A DNA stretch of 12,598 nt from Nitrospirota bacterium (GCA_024275775.1 JAJRYM010000060.1:1-12598); one strand, 5' to 3'. Positions 1 to 7,737 are shown, counted from the first letter of the stretch. A program made the numbers and translations. Notes: generated from the sequence alone by a model not told the origin.

Positions 1-395
1 AAGCCTCTTTTTAAGTTCCGCCTCTTCCCGTCCGCTCTGGTCTACTCTCTCCATCAGTTCTATCTGCTCATCTTCCAGAACAGCGATTGATTTTTTGTGG
101 TTTTCGATTTCCCTTAGCGCGGCTGTGTACTCCTGATTGGTTTTTATTTCGTGCAGTTTAAGGTTGGCTTTCGTAATGGCTTCCTGTTTTTCTTCCACTT
201 CTCTTTCTTTTGGAGTCTGAGCTTTTTTGTCTCTTTCAGGTTGCTCAAAAACTCCGCGTGCTTTTGCCTGGCCTCGTTCAGATGGCTGGAATCCGCTTCA
301 AGCTGGGAGGGCAGTTGGACAAGCAGTGAATCAAGATTCTGTATTTCGTCGTCGGTTTTCTGGAGTTCCACCATCAGTTTAAGGCTGTTTTTCAT
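1..395 (-). CDS. Coiled-coil/C4-type zinc ribbon protein (CdsZ/zf-RING_7 family), 3' partial, frame-disrupted
   Basis: The frame from the ATG at 393-395 gives a charged coiled coil and then stops at 144-146 after 83 codons. The -1 frame carries the family's typical continuation, including the conserved stretch LHEIKTNQEYTAALREIE, and stays open to the left edge, so the C-terminal four-cysteine ribbon lies outside the window. The two frames join cleanly at the A6 run at 223-228, where codons 57-58 (AAA AAG) sit in the heptamer A AAA AAG. The family has an N-terminal antiparallel coiled coil and a C-terminal zinc ribbon; its role is poorly defined, with nucleic-acid binding often proposed. The start lies 1 base after the Nif3-family stop, a common pairing in bacteria, so the two are probably co-translated. 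One base missing from an A7 run (real mutation or sequencing error) explains the break most simply; programmed -1 frameshifting is possible. Family assignment is fairly sure; whether the gene is functional is not. Confidence 0.8.
222..228 (-). other. A AAA AAG slippery heptamer / frame-change point
   Basis: On the minus strand codons 56-58 of the zinc-ribbon gene read ACA AAA AAG, forming A AAA AAG in the phase used by the E. coli dnaX -1 frameshift site. Moving to the -1 frame here joins the N-terminal coil to the family-like continuation. I see no clear downstream hairpin and no well-spaced upstream Shine-Dalgarno-like stimulator, so a one-base homopolymer deletion is the simpler explanation. 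Confidence 0.6.
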
Positions 396-396
396 T

Positions 397-1167
397 TTAA
401 AAGCTTATATATCCTTCTTTTATTTGGAAAACCTTTATTTTAATCCTTTTCGCCGATTTTGTCAGATTCTTTTTTATTTTTTCGGCGACGTAAGCGGCCA
501 TTATCCGCTCGGTTCCGGCGTGGCCGGCGTCAATCACCGGAAATCCGAGGATTTCACTTTCCACCCCAACATGATGTCGCACATCGCCGGTTATTAGCGC
601 TTCGGCCCCATTTTCAAGGGCATGCCCCAGAAGCTCGCCTCCGGAACCGGAGCATACGGCAACTTTGCTTACCTTCCGGCTGGGGCCATAGTGCCGGATA
701 TCCGTAAGACGAAGGGTTTTTTTGATTGCCTTTGCCAGCGCGAGGGAGTCCGTTTTTTTACTAAGAAGGCCGATACGGTAAGTGATATCCTCAGACTTCA
801 CGGCCCGCGTTTTAACAAGCCCCAGAATCTTTGCAAGATGGCTGTTAAGCCCCTGCGGAGAGGAATCCAGATTAGTATGGATTACGAAAACCGCGATATC
901 GCTTTTCAGCAGGCGGGAGATAATATGCCCGCCCGCGGTTCCGGGATTGATTTTCCGAACAGGCGAGAAAATGGGCGGATGGTGGGCGATAATAAGGTTC
1001 GAGCCGGTTTTCTCCGCCATATCGATAGCCTCGTCGGTCACATCCAGAGTTACGACGATTCCCTTTGCTTTCGCGTCCGGGTTGCCGATGACCAGCCCGA
1101 TATTGTCCCACTCGGCCGCCATCCGCGCCGGCCATAATTTTTCACAAACACGGATGACGTTTTTCAT
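397..1167 (-). CDS. Nif3-like dinuclear metal center protein (YbgI/YqfO family)
   Basis: The 256-residue protein matches the short, single-domain form of the Nif3 family, which assembles as a toroidal hexamer with two metal ions per subunit. The ligand set is complete: His62-His63 in AHHPP, Asp101 in HTNLD, and His216 and Glu220 in DAGHAGTE. The N-terminal AAEWDNIGL motif is also typical and supports the start chosen. The exact cellular reaction is not settled; GTP cyclohydrolase-like and metal-dependent hydrolase roles have been proposed. The ATG lies 37 bases after the PBP1A stop and has no clear Shine-Dalgarno; a TAGAAT hexamer sits 5 bases upstream, probably by chance within an operon. 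The stop is followed after one base by the zinc-ribbon gene. The insert domain of longer YqfO-type members is absent. Confidence 0.93.
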   Translation of the reverse strand: MKNVIRVCEKLWPARMAAEWDNIGLVIGNPDAKAKGIVVTLDVTDEAIDMAEKTGSNLIIAHHPPIFSPVRKINPGTAGGHIISRLLKSDIAVFVIHTNLDSSPQGLNSHLAKILGLVKTRAVKSEDITYRIGLLSKKTDSLALAKAIKKTLRLTDIRHYGPSRKVSKVAVCSGSGGELLGHALENGAEALITGDVRHHVGVESEILGFPVIDAGHAGTERIMAAYVAEKIKKNLTKSAKRIKIKVFQIKEGYISF

Positions 1168-1204
1168 GCGTCAATTCTAGAACGTTTGCGGGCGAGAGAA
1201 AAGG

Positions 1205-3553
1205 TCAGAATAGGGGTTCCGGCGGTTCGTAACTCTGCGGAATATCGGTTTCCTTGAAAACCTCGAAAATCGAGTTGGGATTATCGGGGGTGGAAAGCGC
1301 TCCGGTTTTTTTATCTATTCTTGCAAAGGCGACATCCGCCGGCGGGGTGAAAGGAATATTCGGCATGACCTCTACCACCTCTTTCATGAAATCCAGCCAA
1401 ATCGGCGCGGAGGCGCGAGAGCCGGTTTCGTTTTTGCCGAGCACTTCCTCCCTGTCTTTTCCCACCCATACGCCGCATACCACCCCGGGCGTGAATCCGA
1501 TAAACCATGTATCAAGAAAATCGTTGGTTGTGCCGGTTTTACCTCCGGCGGGAACGCCTATAACCTTAACCTTTTTGCCTGTTCCTTCCTTGACGACTGA
1601 CTGCATTATGCTGTTTACGATATACGCTGTGTTCGCCGGCATAACCTGCTTCGGCGCGGGGGTATGCGCCGCTATAGTACGCCCGGCAGAATTTTCTATG
1701 CGCTCGATGAAATACGGTTCGTTTCTGACGCCCTGATTTGCGAATACTCCGTATGTCGAGACCATCTCCTGCAGGGTTACGCTCGATGTGCCGAGCGCAA
1801 GGGAAAGATTTTCGTCGAGCGGCGACTGAATGCCGAGTCTCCTGGCGTATTCGGCCACGTACGGCACGCCGATATGCTTCAGCACCTTTATCGTGACTAC
1901 GTTGCGCGAATGCGTAACAGCCTCGCGCACCGTTGTAGGGCCGAAAAACTTATGGCTGAAATTGGCCGGTTTCCAGTTTTTGAATTCGCCTATTTCATCT
2001 TCGAATATCAGGGGAGCGTCTATGATAACGGAAGCCGCCGTTAATCCCTTGTCCAGCGCCGCGGCGTAGATTATCGGCTTGAACGAAGAGCCCGGCTGTC
2101 TTCTCGCCTGAACCGTTCTGTTGAACGAACTCTGCTGAAAATCATAACCGCCCACCATGGAACGGATAGCGCCGGTGGTGTAGTCAATGCTGAGCAGAGC
2201 TCCCTGCACTTTCATCGTTTGCGCCAGATGATACCGCGTCCCGCCGCTTTTTGGACTGCTCACAACGCGGACTTCAATGATGTCCCCTTCCTTCAGGCCT
2301 ATTTTGCGGGCGTCGCGTATTTTTTTAGCCCATCGGCCGTCCTTGTGCGGATTAACGGGGTGAGCCCACCCGAAGCCGTCTTTGCCGATTTTTTTCAGCT
2401 CACCGTTTATTGAAAAAAAGATTTCCTTTTTACCGACATGCTGAACGACGCCCCTGAACATTCTCCCCGGCTTAAACCATTTCGCTTTGGGAATTCTGCC
2501 GAGAGAAGGGTTGATTTCATTCCAGTCTATCTTTTCATCAGGATCGATCCACTTAGCCGGCCCCCTGTATCCCAGCCGCCTATCGGTAGCTTCTATCCCT
2601 TTTTTAAGGGCTGCCTGGGCCTTTTCCTGCCAGTCCAGATCAAGGGTTGTGTATATGTTTAGCCCTTCGTGATACAGCTTGGTGGAGCCGTACTCTTTTT
2701 CGATATATCGGCGAACATGCTCGGCGAAATAGGGGGCAAGATTTGTTACCTGAACCTTCGGAGCGAGGCGCAACCGTTCGTTGAGGGCCTGCGCCGCCAG
2801 TTGGGGAGTTATGTATCCCAGCTCAGCCATCCTGCCGATTACGATATTTCTGCGTCTTATAGCGCCTGTCGGGTTTTTGAAAGGCGAAAAATGGCTCGGC
2901 GCTTTAGGCAGTCCCGCCAACAGCGCCATTTCCCCTATTGTCAGTTCGTTTGCCGATTTATCGAAATACATCCGGGAGGCGGCCTCGATGCCGTAGGCTC
3001 CGTGGCCGTAGTAAATCTGGTTAAGGTATATTTCCAGAATCTCGTCCTTTGTGAAATATCTTTCAATCTGCAGAGCGAGCAGGAGTTCTCGAAACTTGCG
3101 TTTAAAAGTTCTTTCCTGCGTCAGAAAAATCAGCTTGGCGACCTGTTGGGTGATTGTGCTTCCGCCCTGCACTATGGCGCCCGCTTTAATATCGACCCAT
3201 GCCGCCCTCGCTATGCCGGCGAAATCAATCCCGTGATGGTTGTAAAAATTGTCGTCTTCTATCGCGATGGACGCCTGCCGGGCAAGTGGAGGAATTTCAT
3301 TCAGATTTTTCAGTATCCGTTTTTCCACGTAAAACTGGGCAATCTGCCGGCTGTTGATATCGTAAATGGTGGTTATGAGCGAAGGGGAGTAATGTTTCAG
3401 CTGCATTACGTCGGGGATGTTGGCGCTTACAGTGTTATACAGATAGCCAAGCCCGGCAACTCCGGCAACGGCGAAGAAGAAAAACAGCCCGGCCAGAAAT
3501 TTCCATAACCGAAACCGTTTTTTACGATAGGGTTTTCTTCTGGATTGCCGCAT
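1205..3553 (-). CDS. mrcA: Penicillin-binding protein 1A (bifunctional class A PBP)
   Basis: This 782-residue enzyme polymerises lipid II and cross-links peptidoglycan on the outer face of the inner membrane. A short basic cytoplasmic tail is followed by one membrane anchor (about residues 17-39). The GT51 glycosyltransferase domain shows catalytic Glu99 in IEDDNFYNHHGID and the GGSTITQQ motif at 130-137. The region from about 330 to 445 fits the OB-like insert of PBP1A. The transpeptidase domain has Ser489 in SSFK (489-492), SRN (549-551) and KTGT (672-675), so both active sites look intact. A GGGTG Shine-Dalgarno-like sequence about 9 bases before the ATG supports the start. It follows the uracil-DNA glycosylase gene by 7 bases, inside the predicted coaBC operon. 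The symbol follows E. coli; ponA is the equivalent name elsewhere. Confidence 0.96.
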   Translation of the reverse strand: MRQSRRKPYRKKRFRLWKFLAGLFFFFAVAGVAGLGYLYNTVSANIPDVMQLKHYSPSLITTIYDINSRQIAQFYVEKRILKNLNEIPPLARQASIAIEDDNFYNHHGIDFAGIARAAWVDIKAGAIVQGGSTITQQVAKLIFLTQERTFKRKFRELLLALQIERYFTKDEILEIYLNQIYYGHGAYGIEAASRMYFDKSANELTIGEMALLAGLPKAPSHFSPFKNPTGAIRRRNIVIGRMAELGYITPQLAAQALNERLRLAPKVQVTNLAPYFAEHVRRYIEKEYGSTKLYHEGLNIYTTLDLDWQEKAQAALKKGIEATDRRLGYRGPAKWIDPDEKIDWNEINPSLGRIPKAKWFKPGRMFRGVVQHVGKKEIFFSINGELKKIGKDGFGWAHPVNPHKDGRWAKKIRDARKIGLKEGDIIEVRVVSSPKSGGTRYHLAQTMKVQGALLSIDYTTGAIRSMVGGYDFQQSSFNRTVQARRQPGSSFKPIIYAAALDKGLTAASVIIDAPLIFEDEIGEFKNWKPANFSHKFFGPTTVREAVTHSRNVVTIKVLKHIGVPYVAEYARRLGIQSPLDENLSLALGTSSVTLQEMVSTYGVFANQGVRNEPYFIERIENSAGRTIAAHTPAPKQVMPANTAYIVNSIMQSVVKEGTGKKVKVIGVPAGGKTGTTNDFLDTWFIGFTPGVVCGVWVGKDREEVLGKNETGSRASAPIWLDFMKEVVEVMPNIPFTPPADVAFARIDKKTGALSTPDNPNSIFEVFKETDIPQSYEPPEPLF

Positions 3554-3560
3554 CAGTTTT

Positions 3561-4244
3561 TCACCCGTTCAACTCATGATACTTATCCCGCAGTTTCTGC
3601 AGGTCTTCCCACGCCGCTTTCTTGGACTGTTGCGAGCGCAGTAGAAAAGCCGGGTGATACGTAGGAATGAGAGGCACTCCGTGATAATCGAAAAACCGCC
3701 CTCTGAGTTTTCCTATGGTGTCGTCGGTTTTCAGAAGAGTTTTGGCGGCGTGCGCGCCAAGAGCGCATATAACCAGCGGCTGGATAAGCTGAATTTGCCG
3801 TACAAGGAAATGTTCGCAGGCGGCCACCTCTTCCGGCCTCGGGTCGCGGTTTTGGGGCGGCCTGCATTTGAGGACGTTGGCTATATAGACCTCTTCCCGC
3901 TCGAACCCGATGGCCTGTATCATTTTGGTAAGCAGTTTGCCTGCCCTTCCCACGAACGGTTCGCCCTGCTTGTCCTCGTCTGCGCCGGGAGCTTCCCCCA
4001 CGAACATTATTCCGGCGCGCGGACTGCCGGTGCCGAAAACCGTCTGGATGCGCGTTTTGTGCAGTGTACAGCTTTTGCATTCGGCCACTTCCCCCGCCAG
4101 AGAAGCAAGCTCGTTTGTTGCGGCGTTATCTGGAGTCTGGGCAGGTTCCACGTATTCTATTCCGATTGATTTCAGATATTGGAGGTAGGCAAGGGCGTTG
4201 TCGCGCGGTTCCCCGGAAGAAACACCATCGACTTTTTTATTCAT
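3561..4244 (-). CDS. Uracil-DNA glycosylase, type 4 (UDGa, iron-sulfur)
   Basis: The 227-residue protein removes uracil from DNA, the first step of base-excision repair of deaminated cytosine. It has the type-4 motif 1, GEAPGADEDKQGEPFVGRAG, at 83-102, and motif 2, HPAFLLR, at 197-203. Cys56, Cys59, Cys127 and Cys143 are placed as the 4Fe-4S ligands of this family. About 45 residues precede the catalytic domain and include a short helical stretch (ALAYLQYLKSIGIEYVE), as in many longer bacterial members. Its ATG overlaps the coaBC stop by 8 bases (ATGAATAA), with GGGCGGGA just upstream, so it is likely translationally coupled to coaBC. The PBP1A gene follows after 7 bases. Confidence 0.94.
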   Translation of the reverse strand: MNKKVDGVSSGEPRDNALAYLQYLKSIGIEYVEPAQTPDNAATNELASLAGEVAECKSCTLHKTRIQTVFGTGSPRAGIMFVGEAPGADEDKQGEPFVGRAGKLLTKMIQAIGFEREEVYIANVLKCRPPQNRDPRPEEVAACEHFLVRQIQLIQPLVICALGAHAAKTLLKTDDTIGKLRGRFFDYHGVPLIPTYHPAFLLRSQQSKKAAWEDLQKLRDKYHELNG

Positions 4245-5457
4245 TCCCGCCCGTAGCAGTTCTTTTTACTTCGCTCGTCAGCTCCACGAAAATATCCAGA
4301 ACCTTTTCGGCTAAAATTCTTTTTGCGAGTTTGCCGGACTGCCGGACGCTCTGTTTTGTAACAAAGGTCAGTTCGTTGAAATCGCTGTCAAAACCGATAT
4401 TCAATCGGCTTACATCGTTGACGCAGATAAGGTCGGCATTTTTCTCCAAAAGTTTCTTGCGGCCGTTGTTGACGGCATTTTCCGTTTCGGCCGCAAACCC
4501 TATCACTATCTGTTTCGTTTTTTTCTGTCCCATCGATGCGAGGATATCGGGATTTTCCGTCAGCTCAATGGTTCTTCGCCCCTCCTTTTTCTTTATTTTA
4601 TTGGGAGCAATTTCGGCGGGGCGGTAGTCGGCAACCGCCGCCGTCATAACCAGAGCGTCGCATCCGGCAAAAGCGTTGCTTACGGCGGAGTACATTTCAC
4701 GCGCCGTTCTTACCGGCATGCTTTTTATATTTTCCGGAATTCTCTTGGACATAATGCCATGAATGAGTATTACCTCCGCGCCGCGGCCCTGCGCCGCCGC
4801 CGCTATCGCCAGCCCCATTTTGCCCGACGACCTGTTGGAAAGATACCGCACCGGGTCCAGAGGCTCTTCGGTGCGCCCGGCGGTAACGACGATTTTCACT
4901 CCCTCAAGGTCAGACTTCAAACCGAGCCCGTGCCGTACGATTTCAACCAGCTTGGGAAGTTGCGGAAGTCTTCCTTCGCCCACTTCGCCGCAGGCTGTCT
5001 CGCCATCTTCGGGCGGAATTACTATGAAGCCACGTTTTTTGAGAATATCCAGATTATCGACTACGGCGCGATTGGAGTACATCCTGGGATTCATCGCGGG
5101 GGCGACGTAAACAGGGCAGGCGAGGGCGAGGACAAGGGTGGAAAGAAGGTCGTCCGCTATGCCGCCGGCCAGCTTGCCTATGAAGTTCGCCGTTGCCGGG
5201 GCTATTAGCGCAAGATCGTAATCATTGCTTTCAGTGAGGTGAATCAGCGGATTTTCCTGCTCTTGCCAGCCAGCCCGCCAGACTTTCCGCTCGGATACCG
5301 TTTCAAGCGTCATCGGCGTTACAAACAGTTCGGCGTTTTTTGTCATCGCCACCCGTACGCCTATTCCGCTCTTTCTGAGCAGACGCACCAGTTCCGGCGC
5401 GCGGTATGCGGCTATTCCGCCGGTTACGCCTAAAAGGACATTTTTTACACTATTCAT
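4237..5457 (-). CDS. coaBC: Bifunctional phosphopantothenoylcysteine decarboxylase/phosphopantothenate-cysteine ligase CoaBC
   Basis: The 406-residue protein carries out two successive steps of coenzyme A synthesis: CTP-dependent joining of 4'-phosphopantothenate with cysteine (CoaB), then FMN-dependent decarboxylation (CoaC). The N-terminal CoaC half has TGGIAAY (12-18), active-site His73 in LIHLTES, PAMN (120-123) and the flap cysteine Cys156 in ETACGE. The C-terminal CoaB half has AGRTEEPLDPVR (193-204), NRSSGKMG (208-215), TAAVADYRP (272-280) and KIKK (287-290). Length and domain order are standard. It appears to lead the five-gene operon: a terminator lies upstream and the 64 bases before the ATG are free of genes. 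No Shine-Dalgarno is visible, but TAAAAT ends 9 bases before the ATG. Confidence 0.97.
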   Translation of the reverse strand: MNSVKNVLLGVTGGIAAYRAPELVRLLRKSGIGVRVAMTKNAELFVTPMTLETVSERKVWRAGWQEQENPLIHLTESNDYDLALIAPATANFIGKLAGGIADDLLSTLVLALACPVYVAPAMNPRMYSNRAVVDNLDILKKRGFIVIPPEDGETACGEVGEGRLPQLPKLVEIVRHGLGLKSDLEGVKIVVTAGRTEEPLDPVRYLSNRSSGKMGLAIAAAAQGRGAEVILIHGIMSKRIPENIKSMPVRTAREMYSAVSNAFAGCDALVMTAAVADYRPAEIAPNKIKKKEGRRTIELTENPDILASMGQKKTKQIVIGFAAETENAVNNGRKKLLEKNADLICVNDVSRLNIGFDSDFNELTFVTKQSVRQSGKLAKRILAEKVLDIFVELTSEVKRTATGGNE

Positions 5458-5466
5458 AAGCCAGCT

Positions 5467-5472
5467 ATTTTA
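5467..5472 (-). promoter_or_regulatory. Putative -10 element of coaBC
   Basis: TAAAAT on the minus strand differs from TATAAT at one base and ends 9 bases before the coaBC ATG. I see no good -35. With no Shine-Dalgarno present, transcription may begin at or next to the start codon. This is an AT-rich stretch, so chance is possible. Confidence 0.35.
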
Positions 5473-5520
5473 CATTAAAAAGTTTTGGATTACCCGCCGG
5501 CGTTTCAGACTTGCCGGAAA

Positions 5521-5552
5521 TAAAAAAGCCCCGGCCGTTCCCGGCCGGGGCT
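5521..5552 (-). terminator. Rho-independent terminator of groESL
   Basis: The arms at 5527-5536 and 5543-5552 form a perfect 10-base-pair, GC-rich stem (AGCCCCGGCC with its complement) around a 6-base loop. On the minus strand the stem is followed at once by TTTTTTATTT. It begins about 30 bases after the groEL stop and separates groESL from the coaBC operon. Confidence 0.93.
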
Positions 5553-5583
5553 CTAAAACAGCTATGCCGTTATGCGGGGCAGT

Positions 5584-7233
5584 TTACATCATGCCGGGCA
5601 TACCGCCCATGCCGCCCATACCGCCCATTCCACCTCCCGCAGGGGCAGAATTTTCTTCTTCGATGTCGGTGATGAGCACTTCGGTAGTGAGCATCAGGCC
5701 AGCCACGCTGGCGGCGTTCTGAATGGCCGATCTGGTTACCTTGGCGGGATCGATAATGCCCGCTTTCACCATATCGACATACTCTTCTTTCTGGGCATCG
5801 AAACCGTTGTCGCCCTTTGAGCCTTTGACTGTCTGAATTACGACCGAACCTTCCTGCCCGGCGTTCTGGGCTATCTGCCTCAGGGGCTCTTCGAGAGAGC
5901 GGCGGATAATGGCCACGCCCAGCTTCTGGTCTCCATTTTCGACTTCAAGGTTCTCAAGTGCGCTTATGCACCGGACGAGCGTCACGCCGCCGCCTGCCAC
6001 AACGCCTTCTTCCACTGCGGCTCTCGTCGCGTGGAGAGCGTCTTCAACACGCGCCTTTTTCTCTTTCATTTCGATTTCGGTGGCCGCACCTACGTTAATT
6101 ACGGCTACGCCTCCGACCAGTTTAGCGAGCCTCTCCTGGAGCTTTTCGCGGTCGTAATCGGAAGTCGTTTCCTCAATCTGTGCGCGGATGAGCTTTACGC
6201 GCGCCTGTATTTCCTTGGCGTCTCCGGCGCCTTCCACGATGGTGGTGTTTTCCTTGTCTATTACCACCCGCTTGGCGGTGCCGAGATCGCTAACCTCGAC
6301 GTTTTCAAGTTTCACGCCGAGCTCTTCGGAAATGGCATTGCCTCCGGTGAGAACGGCTATATCGCGAAGCATTTCCTTCCTGCGGTCGCCGAAGCCCGGA
6401 GCCTTAACGGCGGAAACCTGCAGAGTGCCTCGAAGCTTGTTTACAACCAGAGTCGCGAGCGCTTCGCCCTCGATGTCCTCGGCTACGATGAGCAGAGGCC
6501 TCGAAAGTTTGGCTACTTTTTCCAGCACAGGAAGGAGGTCCTTCATGCTGGAGATTTTCTTGTCGTAGATAAGGATGCCGGGATTTTCAAGTACGCATTC
6601 CATCCTTTCGGCGTCGGTTACGAAATAGGGCGAGAGATAGCCCCTGTCGAACTGCATGCCTTCCACAACTTCGAGGGAGGTCTCCATGCCTTTGGCTTCT
6701 TCTACCGTAATGACGCCGTCTTTCCCGACCTTCTCCATCGCTTCGGATATGAGAGTGCCGATAGTGGCGTCGTTATTGGCTGAAATGGTGCCTATCTGCG
6801 CTATTTCCTTCGGTTCGCGCGTCGCTTTAGCGGTTGCCCCTATCTTTTCAACTACGGCGGCCACTGCCTTATCTATGCCGCGCTTGATATCCATAGGGTT
6901 CGCACCCGCCGTTACATTCTTTATGCCCTCGCGCAGAATGGCCTGCGCAAGCACTGTCGCAGTCGTGGTGCCGTCGCCGGCCACATCGGACGTTTTGCTG
7001 GCGACTTCATTTATCATCTGGGCGCCCATGTTCTCGAACGGATCCTTGAGCTCTATTTCCTTGGCGACCGTTACGCCGTCTTTCGTTACGAGCGGTGCGC
7101 CGAATTTCTTATCGATTATTACGTTTCTTCCCTTGGGTCCCAAAGTGGCTTTGACGGCGTCTGCCATCTGGTTTACACCCGAAAGTATTTTCGCCCTGGC
7201 GGACTCATCAAACAGTAACTGTTTAGCGGCCAT
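5584..7233 (-). CDS. groEL: Chaperonin GroEL (Cpn60, HSP60)
   Basis: The 549-residue subunit builds the double-ring ATP-driven folding chamber of the cytoplasm. The sequence is highly conserved throughout, with the ATP-binding LGPKGRNV (31-38) and GDGTTT (86-91, including Asp87), and it ends in the Gly-Gly-Met-rich flexible tail typical of group I chaperonins. Length is standard and no residue looks unusual. A TAGGAG Shine-Dalgarno lies 9 bases before the ATG and supports the start. It follows groES by 25 bases in the same CIRCE-controlled transcript and is closed by the strong terminator downstream. Confidence 0.99.
   Translation of the reverse strand: MAAKQLLFDESARAKILSGVNQMADAVKATLGPKGRNVIIDKKFGAPLVTKDGVTVAKEIELKDPFENMGAQMINEVASKTSDVAGDGTTTATVLAQAILREGIKNVTAGANPMDIKRGIDKAVAAVVEKIGATAKATREPKEIAQIGTISANNDATIGTLISEAMEKVGKDGVITVEEAKGMETSLEVVEGMQFDRGYLSPYFVTDAERMECVLENPGILIYDKKISSMKDLLPVLEKVAKLSRPLLIVAEDIEGEALATLVVNKLRGTLQVSAVKAPGFGDRRKEMLRDIAVLTGGNAISEELGVKLENVEVSDLGTAKRVVIDKENTTIVEGAGDAKEIQARVKLIRAQIEETTSDYDREKLQERLAKLVGGVAVINVGAATEIEMKEKKARVEDALHATRAAVEEGVVAGGGVTLVRCISALENLEVENGDQKLGVAIIRRSLEEPLRQIAQNAGQEGSVVIQTVKGSKGDNGFDAQKEEYVDMVKAGIIDPAKVTRSAIQNAASVAGLMLTTEVLITDIEEENSAPAGGGMGGMGGMGGMPGMM
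5602..5628 (-). repeat. 9-base tandem repeat encoding the GroEL Gly-Gly-Met tail
   Basis: Three 9-base units, (A/G)CCGCCCAT on the plus strand, encode successive GGM repeats in the GroEL C-terminus; a degenerate copy flanks each end. This tail is a known variable feature of GroEL, and copy number can change by slippage. Confidence 0.85.
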
Positions 7234-7258
7234 TGATTGCTTCTCCTATTTTTTTTGT

Positions 7259-7552
7259 TTACTCGATTATTCCCTGGATGTCGTCTTCTCTTACGAGGAG
7301 GTAATCCTCTCCCTCATACTTGATTTCCGTGCCGGCGTATTTACCGTAGATTACGGTATCGCCGACCTTGACGGTGAGGGGGATTGTTTTCCCGTCGTCC
7401 GTGGTTTTGCCCGGCCCGACGGCTACGATTTCCCCTTCCTGGGGCTTTTCCTTGGCCGTGTCAGGAATGATGATTCCGCTTTTGGAAACTTCCTTGTCCT
7501 CCAGCGGCTGTATGAGAACCCTGTCCGAAAGCGGTTTAATTTTGATTGCCAT
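7259..7552 (-). CDS. groES: Co-chaperonin GroES (Cpn10)
   Basis: The 97-residue protein forms the heptameric lid of the GroEL chamber. It shows the N-terminal IKPLSDRVLIQPLE signature, the mobile loop with GIIIP at 26-30 that docks on GroEL, and the C-terminal VREDDI segment. Length is standard. A strong GGAGGA Shine-Dalgarno lies 6 bases before the ATG. It is the first gene of groESL, behind a CIRCE operator, so HrcA-repressed heat-shock control is expected. Confidence 0.98.
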   Translation of the reverse strand: MAIKIKPLSDRVLIQPLEDKEVSKSGIIIPDTAKEKPQEGEIVAVGPGKTTDDGKTIPLTVKVGDTVIYGKYAGTEIKYEGEDYLLVREDDIQGIIE

Positions 7553-7641
7553 TAAAAATCCTCCAAAAATTGATTGAACCTTGTTTTATTCCCCAAAACT
7601 TCGGCTTTGAACCCGAAATTTTACTAACAAATTTTCCGCTT

Positions 7642-7668
7642 TTAGCGCTCTCTCCAGCAGAGTGCTAA
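7642..7668 (-). promoter_or_regulatory. CIRCE element (HrcA operator) of groESL
   Basis: Two 9-base arms are separated by exactly 9 bases, as in the CIRCE consensus TTAGCACTC-N9-GAGTGCTAA. On the minus strand the first arm is the exact consensus TTAGCACTC and the second is GAGCGCTAA, with one mismatch. It starts 3 bases after the proposed -10 hexamer and about 90 bases before groES, the usual position for HrcA repression. An hrcA gene is not in this window. Confidence 0.95.
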
Positions 7669-7671
7669 CAA

Positions 7672-7699
7672 TTAATAACAGCGGATAGTTAAAAAGCAA
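7672..7699 (-). promoter_or_regulatory. Putative housekeeping-type promoter of groESL
   Basis: The proposed -35 is TTGCTT (7694-7699), followed by a 16-base spacer and a -10 TATTAA (7672-7677). Neither hexamer is close to consensus, but the placement directly before CIRCE matches HrcA-regulated promoters in other bacteria. Transcription would start inside the CIRCE element, giving a leader of about 110 bases before groES. Confidence 0.55.
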
Positions 7700-7710
7700 G
7701 TAGAACGAAA

Positions 7711-7737
7711 TAAAAAATTTCGGATTTCCATCCGAAA
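7711..7737 (-). terminator. Rho-independent terminator of the dksA-rpoZ-DUF1844 operon
   Basis: On the minus strand TTTCGGAT, a GGAA (GNRA-type) tetraloop and ATCCGAAA form an 8-base-pair hairpin (7718-7725 with 7730-7737), followed by a T run. It lies about 57 bases after the DUF1844 stop and only 11 bases before the proposed groES -35, cleanly separating the two units. Confidence 0.85.

Noticed and set aside
1165..1182. TAGAAT hexamer 5 bases before the Nif3-family ATG as a promoter
   Set aside because: Spacing to the ATG is too short for a usual start point, no -35 fits, and the gene sits inside an operon.
2669..3508. 279-codon plus-strand open frame opposite PBP1A
   Set aside because: It lies fully antisense to a well-supported gene, has no recognisable domain, and looks like a codon-bias shadow.
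6656..7555. 299-codon plus-strand open frame opposite groEL/groES
   Set aside because: Long antisense frames opposite groEL are a common codon-use artefact; it spans two real genes and their ribosome binding site and shows no family features.
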